Shown here: piece after piece, positions 13,235 to 24,909 of the stretch | Position numbering within the stretch: the first letter of the stretch is position 1 | Layout of the letters: the number at the start of each line of letters is the position of its first letter | Assembly (NCBI GenBank): GCA_021234155.1 | Contig: JAJEKV010000035.1 | Coordinates: forward strand, 8,429,891 to 8,493,890 | DNA: 64,000 nt | Reading direction: 5' to 3' | Source of the DNA: Isoetes taiwanensis | Lineage: Eukaryota > Streptophyta > Lycopodiopsida > Isoetales > Isoetaceae | The notes under the pieces: generated by a model | What the model was told of the DNA's origin: nothing | What the model saw: only the letters and a program-made list of their open reading frames with translations | Database searches by the model: none | Position numbers and translations under genes: made by a program

Positions 13235-13720
13235 TCATTTGGGTGAAGGTTTACTGCGCGTGTTTCTCCCAGGCCGAATCTTCACCCTGTCTTTATTATC
13301 TTCCTTTCTTTTGTCTTTGTCTTTTTGTGGCGTCCCCCCTAGCCCGATTGTTAGTTTAACTGGTCTATGGCTTTCCCTTCTCCCGGTCGGCCATTCTTGT
13401 AGCATCAGCCCTTCTATCTTTTTTGCTGCTTGGTCGTTCACAATTATATAATCCACTATGCTCTTACCATGTGTGTTTTTGCTCGTGAAGCCTCCCCGAT
13501 CCCCTCCATTTTCCCACACCATTGGCTATAATCATCCCCTGTTCTTTGTGCATACTTCAGCCAGCAATTCACCTCTAGCATTGACCTGCCTTTATCTTCT
13601 CAGATCCCTCTCGCCACCTCATTGCCCTCATCAGTATACATTAATCGCCCCCCCTATCTCATCCGTGTGTGTACTCTGTGCTTGTTCCTATCCGGTTCTA
13701 GCATTTAGATCTCCTATTAT
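13235..13720 (-). pseudogene. LINE endonuclease (APE-type) domain fragment
   Basis: The minus strand encodes IIGDLNARTG at 13,691-13,720, the metal-binding GD(F/L)NA motif of APE-type endonucleases. Further along come SIVDYIIVND (about 13,430-13,460) and SHRPVKLTI (about 13,370), the remains of the catalytic SDHRPV motif, whose aspartate appears lost to a small deletion. This enzyme nicks target DNA for target-primed reverse transcription. Confidence 0.8.
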
Positions 13721-15392
13721 AATCACTGGTCCTTGCTCCTTCCATTTCGTTATATTCTCTCCCAGATCTAGCAATTCTAGTTTATCAATGCTCTACGGGT
13801 AATATGTAATTATCGTAACCACATCTTGTTTGTTTTGGGTTTGATATTCAAAACCATATATCTTTTTATTGATATCTGAATGTAACATACATGCATTGTT
13901 GCGCCGCGACTTTTTTTATATAACAAGCCAAACCTCCCACTCTCCCTATTTTAAATTGCCTGTTTTCCAACATGTGAACAGTTGGTATCCTTCCCTCTTC
14001 AGCGGCCTTTTTGGCGTTATGCTCCCAAGTCTCGGCTGTGCATACTATGTCACAACCTTGGGCACCTTCTAACCTTTCTCCATCATCCCATGGGTACCGT
14101 GCATGGTTCGATTACCACAATGTCAACGTCTTTTCCCAGAGGGTTGCTCATTCAGTATCTCTCGTATTTTTCGTACCAATACCCATCCTCCTTGGTCTTC
14201 CCGAGAGGTCTTCATTGTCCGGGGTTGGCCCTCCGAACCTTGCTTGTGTTGCTTTCGCTCTTCGTTTCCCGTTTCGTTTCTTCCCTATTACCCTTGCGGT
14301 TCCTTCTACCGTGCTTTTTGCTCTTAGGCTTCCTCCCTGCAGTCTTGTTCTCCAGCCCCCGTTGTATAGACATCGGTATGTTTTCCCTTCTCTCGCCTCG
14401 TTGATTTTTCTATCCCCTCGCCCCTGCGGCCCTCTGCGACCTGCCGTCTGTTTCTGCGGTTGAGTAAACGTTCTCTCCCCTCTTGTGTATAAAGACCTTG
14501 CCATTCTTCCCCCGGCTTGTATCCTCGCTTGGTTCCGGATCCCGGCTTTGGCCAACTCCCCGCAATACCCCTCTACGCATCGCAGAAGCATGACTCCGCA
14601 TACTTTGATTCCATTCCTCAACCGGATCCCATCCGTAGGGATCCTTTCCTTGGTAGCCAAATCCCTTAACGCCAAGTTTATGTGTCTCGGTCTCCCCCTC
14701 CATTGGCTTCGATCGTAGGGCTTTGATGATGACTCGTGCTCCTTGAACACCGCTTTCTATCCCGCAAGAAGCTTCGATATATATCCTCGTTAGGCCTTTC
14801 TCGCTATCCCAATTAGCCTAACATCATGCTTAATTTTATTTTGTTCCTCATATTCCCTTAAGTGTGGCTTTATCCTATCAAATGACTCCCATGCATCCGC
14901 TCAACATTTGATTTCTCTAATTCAACCAACCTTTGCGTGATCTTTGCCTTTTCTTCTTGATTTCGTCCATCCTCCGCTGCATTTCCTCATTCGTCTTCTC
15001 CACCCCTCCTACTCTCAGGTCCATGCTAGCTGATGGTCGTTTTGTTTCAGCGTAACGTTTCGGCCAGGCGTTGAGTGCATCCGTGTTCGGGATCTTTGAT
15101 TCCAACCGCTTATCCATCTCGTGTGAAGTCCCCGAGGGTCCCGTTGGCTCAAGGGGCTCTTGCCACATCCGACCTTCTCTGCTGGCTACCATTGGTGCTG
15201 TCGGCCATGGTCCTCGTTTGCAAGATAATCCTGTGCCAAAGGACTCTGTGGTGGCTCTTAGGCAGTGCGCTTGTGCTCGGCTCTCAACAATATAAGTTTA
15301 AGAATTATATAATACATTTTGTGACGACCATACGGGTATTATACTCGTATGTACAAATATAGTCATCACACAAATGCAAAAAGATAGTTGCG

Positions 15393-15475
15393 CGAGACAG
15401 GGTTTAAACTTGCAACTTTCTAGTCGCAAGCCATATACCTTTGCCAACTACGCTAACTATTATCCTTGACGATAT
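15393..15475 (-). repeat. tRNA-derived sequence (SINE head or tRNA pseudogene)
   Basis: On the minus strand TAGCGTAGTTGG is a perfect pol III A box (TRGCNNAGTNGG). After a plausible D-arm and anticodon-arm (GCGACTAGAAAGTTGC) comes a decayed B box and T-arm (GCAAGTTTAAACCCTGT), where GGTTC has become AGTTT. The acceptor stem is poor, so it is not a working tRNA. An unrelated tail of about 90 bp follows to about 15,300, as expected for a SINE. Confidence 0.6.
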
Positions 15476-15592
15476 TCTCTTGCATCATCCACATATGCGC
15501 AGTAGCTTTTAGGAGGTTCTAGAACATTCCAGCACATGCGACACTTGGCAAGATCTCATCCGTTGGAGTGGTGCGATCTGGCCCATTGGTTT

Positions 15593-15605
15593 AGATATAT
15601 AAGTA
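15593..15605 (+). promoter_or_regulatory. Candidate TATA box
   Basis: ATATATAAGTAG lies in the plus-strand flank upstream of the degenerate reading frames at 16.2-17.8 kb, with ATTGG (an inverted CCAAT) about 15 bp before it. Position and composition fit a pol II promoter; no transcript evidence is available. Confidence 0.35.
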
Positions 15606-16223
15606 GGAGCCTCATTCTTATCAAACCATTCCAGTTCAGCGCTAGTCTTGAGCCTTCTAGGCATCTGGCTCATGTTCCTGCTTGCCTTCAGACCATTGTA
15701 TTTTTGATTCCTCATCATATATCATATTCTTTGCCAATTTTGGTGTATTTCTTGCATATTTCACGCGTATTTTTCACATATTTTCCTTGTTCTCGAGTGG
15801 GTTCATGCCAGTTTGAACTGCAATATATTACCGATTTTTTTTGCTCTGATCCTAGGCATTTCTTTACCCATATTTGGTGGTTTTTGTCTCTATGGAGAAG
15901 ATTTCATCCTTATTACAGCAAGTCCGGTAGCTTATTTAAGTATACCAATCAGACAATAAGGAGCTCAAAGAGCGAATTGCTTTGCATGAAGTTGCTTCTG
16001 GGTGTAATTTGATAGTGGTACCCCAAAATGTGTGAAAGCACCAAGCACCTAAATTTCGAGCAGTCATAATCTATTAAGGAAGAAATCATTTGCCTTAGTT
16101 CTCGCGCGCCCTTTTCTTCTTCCTCTATTTTGGTCCCTTAATTTGAATCCCCAGTTTTTGAAACCTTTTTGCTATTTCAATTTGTAATTTTGTCACATAA
16201 TTCGTTGATTCGACTGTTTAATA

Positions 16224-17769
16224 ATGGACGAAGTTGTGACTGAGCAAGATTTCATTGAAATTCTTTTTGGTGAAGGATTACAGCCTACTTGGAAAGTGAA
16301 ATGGTTATAAGACAATATAACAGATACACAATGGTCCTCAATTTGGCAAGAAGGTCTAAAAAACAAGATCAAAGTTTCGATGGTGCATCCTCGACACCGA
16401 GAAAAATTGGACAGATTGTTGAAAAAACTATATCAAACAGAAAATATGGTAAACAATGAAGTGAGAAAGCAGGTAGCTTATTCCTTTGCATGGGAAAATT
16501 GTGATTCAGCTATTTCAAACCCTGCAAAGTACAAGATTAATTTGGCAACTTTTGGAGCACAAGTCATAAAGCACAGAAATTGCAGGTCAAGGAGGAAGAA
16601 AGTCCAGGTTACACAATCGAGCAAAGGTACTTTTTGAGAAAGTCGTAAGTTGGACCTTTCTGCTTTAAAAGATAACATTGAATTGATTAAGGAAGCTACA
16701 ATTAAGATTGAGAATAAGCAATTATGGCAGAAGAGTTGCATGCAATTGAGTTTAGCTTAGCTGCAGAGGCAAAGTCAAATGAGAAATTCAGTCTCGAGCT
16801 TGAAGAGATCAGGAAGGAAGTTGAGGATTTAAAGAAATGGAGATGGTGATTTGCTGAAGGAGTTGTGCAAATACTAACCATGGAGATATACTACTTAAAC
16901 AAGCTTGAGAAGATTTTCAAGTCTTCAACTACAAAAGCAAGTACCATGACGAAGAGCACCTTAGAATTTGAGATGAAGGAGAAGGATGGTAAAATATCAA
17001 GCCTGAGAGGCAATCTTATCCACCTTACAGAATTGAAGAATGTGACTAACCATTTTTCAACAACACTATCAAAAGAAGACTACCAGGAAACTGCAACTTT
17101 AGTGCTTGTTGTGCTTGTGGCCTAATTTTCCACAATAGGTACAAGTTGTCTTTGGTTCTGAGTTGTGATCATGAGTACCATCTAGCTTCAGCCTTGTTGA
17201 ATGAAGGTAAATGCAAGGTATCTAATTCCACCATTCAACCAGATTTATTTCATAAGCTTGGCATGAATGTGATAGCAGAGATAAAGTTGGTAAATGTGCT
17301 TGCACAGGCAAAGGGTTCTCTGTCAGCACAATTGGATCAGGTATTGAACTCATATATAAACCAGCAAGCTTCACCTATCAAGTCTAATTGTGCTAGTGAA
17401 GATTATGTACCACTTTCTAGATTTGCAAAAGTGATGAAGGATGCATCGTTGAGGCTTAAAAGAATGTTAAGGAAAATAGCAGCTACTGAAAGAAAAGCAG
17501 CTAGTGAGGACAAGGATTTGGCAGGTGATAAGGACTCAGCTACAGAAAAGGATGAGGAATTATGCTCTAAAGAAGTCAGTGAGAAGGAAGAGACTGTGGA
17601 AAGTACACCAGTGAGAGAGAAGAAATCATTTACTAAAAGGAAAAGGAAAGATGTTGAAGCTACAAAAACTGAAAGCAAGACACTAAGAAGAAAAATAAGT
17701 CTATGGTGTAAGGAAGTACAATTTCAAAAGAAGGGCATTGGCCAAAGATATGAAGACTGCTGGCATTGA
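16224..17769 (+). pseudogene. Decayed Lys/Glu-rich unknown gene
   Basis: I do not recognise the product. An ATG at 16,224 opens MDEVVTEQDFIEILFGEG and stops at about 16,307. Frames resume at 16,380-16,637 (KLDRLLKKLYQTENMV...), 16,865-17,125 and 17,143-17,769, so the coding region is split by several stops or shifts, or by introns I cannot place. The last block starts with a mixed helical region and ends in a long acidic-basic stretch (SEDKDLAGDKDSATEKDEE, then FTKRKRKDVEATKTES) that resembles a nuclear, disordered tail. Codon-like organisation persists over 1.5 kb, so it was once coding. It could be a domesticated or transposon-borne gene; no retroviral or transposase motif is visible. Confidence 0.45.
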
Positions 17770-18141
17770 TCAGGAAACAATTCGAATCAATAAAGTGGTG
17801 GGAGAAGAATTAGAAAAAGTGGCACATGTGGACGAAGAAGGGGCAACTCTAAAGCATTTCTTTTTTGAGCATAATGAGAGATAATCTCTTTTCGTTACTC
17901 ATTATAGAAGACAATTCCTAGGAATGCGTGACTATTTAGCATCATATGAATATCTAGTAAAATAACAGGGGGTTACTTTTAGATTTTTATACGCTTTTTC
18001 ACATGGTTTTTCTATGATTTCGTTGTTGTATTCGTTTAGGTGTATTAAATAGTATTTCTAGAGTGCACCCTTTATGGGCCGTTGATTTTCGTTGGTTGGA
18101 ACAATCCGAGGGTTGTTGTCTTTCTCTGCATATGTTTGCGC

Positions 18142-18328
18142 ATGAACACTGCGCATGTGTATGCATGTGCATGTGTGTGCATGTGCATGCAGATGCATGT
18201 GCACGTGCATGTGCAGGTGCATGTATATGCATGTGTATGTATGTGCATGTGTATTGTGCATGTGCAAGTGCAAGTGCAAGTGCATGTGTGTGCATGTGTG
18301 CATGTGTGTGCATGTGTGCATGTGTACT
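18142..18328. repeat. TGCATG/TGTGCATG microsatellite
   Basis: About 190 bp of alternating purine-pyrimidine sequence made of TGCATGTG, TGTGCATG and a short AAGTGC run. All six frames are open through it, which explains the His/Met- and Cys/Val/Met-rich frames on both strands. Confidence 0.95.
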
Positions 18329-18339
18329 TGCCCTCTTGA

Positions 18340-19490
18340 ATTCTTGTTGCTGGAGTGGATTTTTGCTACCACGAGGTGGATTTTTTGCTCACACTTACAA
18401 AGGTATTTGTTTTTTAATGTTTCTTCAGTTAGCATATTGATTTTTTCTACAAGGTATTGGTTTCCTGGTTCTATAATGTAGTGCTGCAAAACCCGCCTAT
18501 GTTTCCTTCCCTTTGTCTGTTCTAAGATTTGCTGCAGATTCAAAAAGAGTCTAGAGTTTAGGCCCTTTGTTTGCTTCCAACTCTTGGATATTCCTGGCCT
18601 GCCGGATTGCTCATAGCAGCCAGCCTTTATCTTCAATCAACAAACGGATTCTTGTGCACACAACAGGCGAATTATTCCACGCCCTTTTCTGAATCATGCA
18701 GATCAGCCAAACGGTGGCTACAAGAATGCATTTATGTTGTAGGTTTGGAACTTTAATCAAACCAGCAGGTGAATCATGCATTACCTTTAAGCTAGAGGTA
18801 GAGCATTCAAAATCATATGGATTGATAAACAATGGTTTCATTGTGAGTAACAACACGTGGAACGCTAACAGAGCAAGTTTGCTTCAAAACCTCTACCCTT
18901 GATCTCGCTTCATCTTCCATTATAGAAACCTACTCCACATCACCAAATTGGCTTATTCTCTTCACCTGTTAAACCAAGGTCAGGCAACCCATAAAGTAGT
19001 GTCATTGATTCTTTATGAACCTCATCAATTGTTACTGCAGAGTACCGTTGATGTTCATGCAATGGTTTGTGAATAAAAACATTATTGTAGAGCATATCGT
19101 TGTCAAAAGCTTTTATTTGATTCGATTTTATTTCGCTATTAAAGTTCTATTTTCTAAATTAATATCAATTTAACCAATTTCTTTCCTTTATGTTAATGCA
19201 GACTATAGAATCTCCAATCCATCAATTCCACATGACATTCCTCTGACCCCTGAAGTCAACACGATGTTGATCCAAACATTATTGCTATAACAGAGAACCC
19301 TATAAATGAAGATCAAGTTCAATTAGTCCCGCCACCATCAGCGCAACCACCACCTTCACATGGCGAAGACCTTATTGATGTGTTGTCATTATGGTTGGTT
19401 GGATACATCAACTTTCTTCATCCATCTCTAACCCATCCCCAAGGCCCTGAAGGGGCCAAAAAATTTGTTAGTTAACACAAACCATTACAT
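18340..19490. other. No supported gene
   Basis: Mixed AT-rich DNA. A short Pro-rich plus-strand stretch near 19,320-19,370 reads like decayed coding sequence but has no context. Nothing else was seen. Confidence 0.35.
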
Positions 19491-19493
19491 CCA

Positions 19494-19837
19494 ACACTTT
19501 AAATTAAATTCCCCCTAAAACCCCCTTTGGTTTTGGTGCATATTCACACGAGGGGTGACTCCGGGCAACGAGAGCTATTAGATAGGCATATTCACGACTT
19601 ATTCTTTGATTTGGACCGTAGATAGCGATCATGCTCGTACAAGTTTTTTTATACTATATAATGAGAGTTGCGAAATACTATAAGGTTTGAGGCAATGTAC
19701 TCAATTGTGTTGATTTCATGCATGTATTATACTGTTTTAGGGGGTATAAAAGGGGCTCTCGCTGCCCCGGAGTCACCCCTCGTGTGAATATGCACCAAAA
19801 CCAAAGGGGGTTTTAGGGGGAATTTAATTTAAAGTGT
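19494..19837. mobile_element. 344-bp foldback MITE with ~82-bp terminal inverted repeats
   Basis: ACACTTTAAATTAAATTCCC at the left end (19,494) is mirrored by the reverse complement ending at 19,837. The two arms (19,494-19,575 and 19,755-19,837) are almost identical and contain the pair GGTTTTGGTGCATATTCACA / TGTGAATATGCACCAAAACC. The 180-bp core is non-coding. I see no convincing target-site duplication, so the superfamily is undetermined. Confidence 0.85.
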
Positions 19838-22800
19838 GAATATGTTTGATATGCAAGAACTAGATGCAACCTCGAGAGTCATGGCTTTTTTATGAAACAA
19901 GTTTTATACTGAAGCCAACAAGTTTTTGTATCCCTTATTAGTCAAAATGACTTTAAGGTTGATTTGGCTATGTTTAGGATGTGTTTTTTTGGCAAATCAA
20001 TAGGAATTACCACTGTGTGTATTTTGTAGATATCTTTTTTCTTTGAACAATAATAGGTATTTTTGGGAGCCCGAATGGGCAAACCCTTGGGAGCTGGGGT
20101 GATGAAATATCCTTTTGATGCTAGTGAATATACTATATCGAGGGCCCAAGTTAAAAATCTCGTTGTGTTCGAGGGCTCGGATTGAAACCCTTGCTACATA
20201 AGGTGGCAAAAATGTGGAATGGGGGAGCTCTTACATAAGGTTTGCAATGGTTTGGAGCATGTAATGTATATGCCAATCAGAAAATTTTGCTGACGGTGTG
20301 GCGCCTGGGTTTGATCCGAGTGGAATTTTTTTTTTTTTCATGGCGGAACGGTAGTGGATGGCAAAACCATGGAGTTGAGTCGGAGCCGAGATCCGTGTTG
20401 TCGATTGGAGTGACCACGCTTGAGGCTTAGGGAGGAAGAATAAAATAATGGGGCGGCCTTCTTTGGCTTCGTTGGAGGTAAAGTCGAGCATAGTGTTAGC
20501 TTGATTGTTGAAGCCTTAGATTCCGTCTGCGGGAATTTAAGTTGCTGTTTTTGTTGAAGCCTTAGATTCCGTACGTGGCGGGCGAAAAAGAATGGAAAAG
20601 ACCGCTGGATTTGAGCGTGTGTGGGCAAAGATACCTGGATTTGAGCATAAACGGTACATTAAGCTTCAAAATGGTGGCATAACCGGCATAAACGGCTCGG
20701 CATAACCCTAATCTATCGCCATAGCCAAAAGTTCTTGAAGCCGAGTTTTCTCTGTGGTAAATGGAGTTAAATGTATGGGGGAAAACCCATCCCCATTATG
20801 GTAAATTGGAGATCAGGGGTTGCAAAGGCACGCCCATTTTTCTTTTATTTCTAGCTGCATGCATCGCTCGGTTGAAATCTGATGTACCCGAGCATGGTCG
20901 ATTCGAGCTCTACTTTAAATATAGTGAAGCTCATAGATATAAAATGCTTTGAAGTACTTGGAAAACGGCTATGGAGTAGTCCGTTCTACACTTTCGGATG
21001 GGTGAGTGTTCTGAAGCCCTAGTTTTGTTCGTGGTAAATCGCCATAGCTACTTCTCGCGATCCGCTCAACCCCGCTTTTTGCTTTCCAACCATGTTTGTC
21101 GAGATCTGCTTCCAACACACTTCTTCTGAACATAAATGGCAGCCAAAGAGCTTAATCTTTTAGACAATACAAGATCTCGATTTGGATCTTTTTCCCCTTT
21201 TCCGTTCTATCTCGGAATCCAGAAACCGGGTAAGGAATCTGTGGCTATGATGTGACATTTAAAATGTTCAAGTTGTTTGCTTGGGCAGTTTCGCAGTAAC
21301 ATGTATGGGTTTCATGCCTCATGTTCAATGTGGGTTTGCATGCATTAAGGTAAGATCACATGTTCATAATCCCGCCACCATGATTCCTTAAAGTGCTTCT
21401 GTTGAAGGTTCCATTTAAAGCTTAAGGGGTCTCTTGCATCTTTGGAAATGGTCTGGTTCTGCATACTCTTTCAAATTTTCAAATTTTGTTGTTTTATGTG
21501 AGTTCATTTTATTTTGTGCTGAGTTATGTGGCAACTGGGGTTCTGAGGTTACTGAACGATGGAGAAACCCATTGTCTGATCGCCCTGATTTTGTTTCATT
21601 TTGTCTGCGCAATGCTACTTTGAGAAGCGTTACAGGCACACAAGGAGTGCCTCCGTTCAAATGGATGGACATAGTGGTAATGGACGGGACAAGTTGTTGT
21701 CTATACAGAGATGTCATATGATGCTGGGTCTGCCTCTAATGGCAGGGGGTTCAATTCCCCTCTTTTGCATGAGTATTTGTGACACAGCTGTATGTTGACC
21801 CCAGACAATGGTTTATAAATCTTATGCTGATGTGGAAATGGCAATTTGACCCCATCATGGAGTCAACGAACGGTCCACAATGCTCTGCGAGGAATAATAG
21901 AGGGAATATTACAGTGATCAATGGTCATAAATGAACGATAATAAGAAATGTGCCGTGAGACTACATGAGGAAGCCATCCGACCGTACATGTTTGAAGTTC
22001 GTGGCCATCAAATTGCCACAAATTGCGTGGTGAAATTGTGTGGCCTTACGTAATGCATGGAAATTATGCGATATTCTAAACCAAATTGGCTGCCCAATCC
22101 TTTGCACATACGATACAAAACGTCCTCAAAGTCAAGCATGTATTTCACCCAATTATCTAAATAGAAAGGGTTGTTCTAGCAAGTTGTCGGATTGAAGCAT
22201 CCATTGCTTCTGAACCTCACAATTTCTCTGTGGCAAGCGAGTGGGGTTCGGTTGCTGTTTGGATGGGTTGTGGGAAGACGGTTTTCACTATTTCCAACAA
22301 TTGCATGTAGTGTTTTTGAGCAAAATCAAGGCTGTAATTCTGTGCCAGTTGAGACAGACACACTCAGAGTTGGGCAATGGATTTTTTGCAGTGAAAATGC
22401 CAGGTTGCTTACAGAAAGAAATTGAACTGAAGGTTTTTGGGTTAAGGGTTGCGTACAGAAAGGAATTGAACTGGAAGCTCTTCGGTTATTGCAAGGGGGG
22501 TTCACATAGTTTTGGCCGTACAAACCACGTGAGTGACCCGAAAGGGTTTGTTTTTCCCTTAAACCGTACATATACTCGTCCTAGGGGTAGTTTTTTGGAG
22601 TTTTTAGGGCGATTTTGGCACTGTATGTGGCTGGAAAGGGGGTTCTTGAAAAAATTCAAACACGTATACAAGGGGGTTTTTGCCAACCCCTTGCACGCAG
22701 GTGGCATACCCCCTATATAATAGGTGCATCCCCCAGGGGTTATTGTCACGAATAGAAACTTCTGCTGCAAAAATGCGAGCCATATCAAATTTAAATTTCG

Positions 22801-23300
22801 CCAAATGCTCTGTTTCTTATAGGACTTGGTGTTTAGAAGGCATTAGAGTAGCCTAGAATCAATGCTATAAAGCCCAATTTGGTTGAGAGTAATTTGGGCT
22901 TCTCAAAGATGGTTTGTTTAAGAGCTAGAAACAAGGCCGATCCAAAAACTATCTATTTGTAATTGCAATTCCGTCCTTTCTCCTAGCCAATACTTCGATT
23001 TCGATTTTTGTGAGCCTGATTGTGAATCCCTATGTTGCTCTCAAAATGGATGGGAGAATGGGATACATTTCTAGCTTTCGGCCAGAACGTTGGCTTCATT
23101 CATGAATTTTTCAAGCAGATGTTCAAATCATGTATGGTTTATATTATTCTGCTTCGATCTGATTTTTGTGGCATAGTAGCAATTTCGGCTTAAAATTTGG
23201 CTTCCGGGATTACCTGCAATGTTGGGCTATTGCTCATAAAATAGGCCCTGTATAAATTGTTGGCAAATGAAGGATTTTTTTACAAAGATTTTGTGTGACC
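19838..23300. other. No supported gene; small local duplications
   Basis: Only weak frames. Local two-copy repeats are present: GTTGAAGCCTTAGATTCCGT at about 20,503 and 20,553, and ACAGAAAG(A/G)AATTGAACTG at about 22,415 and 22,456. No RNA gene or element boundary was identified. Confidence 0.35.
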
Positions 23301-23369
23301 ATGCCTAGGTAGGAGATATGTCTTCTAGCATAGGGACGTGTCCTACAAATAGAGACGTGTCGTTTTGTA

Positions 23370-23447
23370 GGTTCTTTATGTACAAGCCATGTTTGGGTGA
23401 TATAGACTGGTTCTTTATGTACAAGCCATGTTTGGGTGATATAGACT
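23370..23447 (+). repeat. 39-bp tandem duplication inside left LTR
   Basis: A 39-bp unit beginning GTTCTTTATGTACAAGCC occurs twice in direct succession. The right LTR of the same element has only one copy, so the duplication arose after insertion. Confidence 0.85.
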
Positions 23448-23486
23448 GATTATCCAATATATTCTTCATGCTCTCTATATTTAAGA

Positions 23487-23498
23487 TGGTATCAGAGC
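23487..23498 (+). other. Primer binding site of outer LTR element
   Basis: TGGTATCAGAGC is the exact complement of the 3' end of plant initiator-Met tRNA with CCA, the standard primer site of plant copia-like elements. Confidence 0.9.
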
Positions 23499-23546
23499 CT
23501 GAGCTCTGAATCGATCCTAGGAGACTTAACATCAAGCAATGCAGCA

Positions 23547-23948
23547 ATGCAATCAGATGGAAGTAAGGGATTTAAAGAATCAAATTGTTTGATTATGGAA
23601 GAAGAATTTCCGAAGAGCTCTTTCCTTGAGGAAATTTTTAAGGAGAAGGAAGAGTCTCTTGAAGAATGCAATTGTTTGCAGAAAGAGGCAGAAGAATGGT
23701 TGCAGAAGAGATTTTCTCAAGCAAGAGAAACCAGGCAGAAAGGAAATAGGAGACGTCCTATTATTCCATGGGGATGCCAACAAGTGCACAGGGCCAATTC
23801 AGGAAGATACCATTCCTGAAGTAATGAAGATTCAAGATCACCACGAAACAGAAGATCTTACGGGGTATGAAGCACATCTAGTTACAGGGTATGAACCACA
23901 AGCACTATATACATAGGTTCAGGACGCACCCAGTGCAGAAGTAATTGC
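23547..23948 (+). pseudogene. Unknown ORF of outer element, 5' part
   Basis: Glu/Lys-rich coiled-coil-like frame (EEEFPKSSFLEEIFKEKEES), then a second frame through EDLTGYEAHLVTGYEPQALY. The frame runs, with a TAG near 23,914, up to the copia insertion point at 23,948 and resumes in phase at 42,082. I recognise no domain. It does not look like gag, so it may be a captured host sequence. Confidence 0.5.
23944..23948 (+). other. Copia target-site duplication (left) ATTGC
   Basis: ATTGC directly precedes the left LTR and is repeated at 42,077-42,081 directly after the right LTR. Confidence 0.95.
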
Positions 23949-24221
23949 TGTTGAAACTCAAATTGAATGTAAATAGAAAGCTCAATTTGATAAGAAAGTA
24001 ACATGCAGGCGTACAGGCACTGCTACAGAAGACAACGATCAAGTGGGATCACACAAAAGGATGAGTTGTGTCCTCACGATCATGCTATATAAATAAAACT
24101 TGTGCTAACTGAAAACATAAAGACTTAACTAAAGTCTTAACTAACTGTTTGTTGACAACAGAATCTTTATGACCATATAACAAATTCCGCCGGATTTTAC
24201 GTTATCTCGACAAAGATAACA
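23949..24221 (-). repeat. Copia 3' LTR
   Basis: Nearly the same as 41,803-42,076. It ends TGTT/AACA and includes GATCAAGTGGGATCACACAA and a TATATAAATA box-like stretch. Differences between the LTRs are few, mostly small indels near the right end, which suggests a moderately recent insertion. Confidence 0.95.
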
Positions 24222-24230
24222 CCCCACTTC
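24222..24230 (-). other. Copia polypurine tract
   Basis: On the minus strand GAAGTGGGG directly abuts the start of the 3' LTR (TGTTATC). This is the plus-strand primer expected for an LTR element. Confidence 0.85.
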
Positions 24231-24436
24231 GAGATAGAAAATCTAGGTGTGGCTCATTTGTCAACCATAGCCCCCACTTTTCGGAGACATACCAAGTGGA
24301 TAAAGTCCACAAATTTAGAGAACTTGATGCGGGCTAAAAAGCCTTTGTCATCATATCTGCGGCATGTGTTGATGGGACAATAGGTAAGGAGGATTGTCCC
24401 ATTTTGATCAGATCACGAATGAAATGGTATTGCGGA

Positions 24437-24909
24437 TCAATGTGTTTCATCGCGGCGATGCATCATCGGATTTCTTAGCAATGCCATGGCACCGATTATC
24501 GATATGAATGAGAAGTCCAGAGAGGAAAGAATACCAAGCTCAAGACCGAGGCGCGTTGCCGGATAGCTTCTTCTTTGGCATGTGTAAGAGCAACATACTT
24601 CGGCCGGTGGTGGATAATGCCACGCATTTGCATTTTCTGCTGCCTCCGGTGATACTTGATGACTCCATAAGTGAAAATGAAGCCGGGAGATGGACTTGCG
24701 GTCATGTTGGTCACTCCCCAATCAAGGCGTCGAATATCCTTGAAGAGAGGGATGCTCACGTGATTGATAACATAAGCCATGTTTTCTTGTTCCGGCAAGG
24801 TAACGGAGGAGGCGTTCAAGGCGCCGCAATGGGTCTGTTTAGGGTCAAGGCAGAATTGTGAGTTTACCTGATAGTAAGGAGAGGTCGGGGCGTGTATAGG
24901 TAGCTGCAA
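24437..24909 (-). pseudogene. Copia RNase H domain
   Basis: Two overlapping minus-strand frames together show the copia RNase H signature. LDWGVTNMTASPSPGFIF corresponds to the DADWAG...KSTSGYVF block, and PKYVALTHAKEEAIRQRA to the TEAEYVA...EAIWLR block. The frame is broken at least twice. The domain would degrade the RNA of the RNA-DNA hybrid. Confidence 0.85.

Larger units (their letters stand above)
10566..15290 (-). mobile_element. Decayed non-LTR retrotransposon (LINE)
   Basis: On the minus strand this reads: a basic/coiled-coil ORF1-like segment (15,192-14,148, low complexity, rich in Arg, Glu and Gly), an apurinic-endonuclease domain, a reverse transcriptase, then a 3' end with an (ATTCT)n tail. 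The coding strand is strongly purine-rich. Frames are broken repeatedly by small indels, so the element cannot be active. The simple-repeat tail in place of poly(A) argues against a typical L1; the clade cannot be fixed from these fragments. The 5' boundary, near 15,290, is approximate. Confidence 0.8.

Noticed and set aside
10837-14463. Many plus-strand Ser/Pro/Leu-rich frames between 10.8 and 14.5 kb
   Set aside because: They are antisense shadows of the purine-rich LINE coding strand; endonuclease and RT motifs are all on the minus strand.
18063-18636. Cys/Val/Met- and His/Met-rich frames on both strands
   Set aside because: They are produced by the TGCATG microsatellite and have no other coding support.
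21745-21775. Perfect pol III B-box-like GGTTCAATTCC, possible tRNA
   Set aside because: No A box, D-arm or acceptor stem at the right distance on either strand; read as chance.
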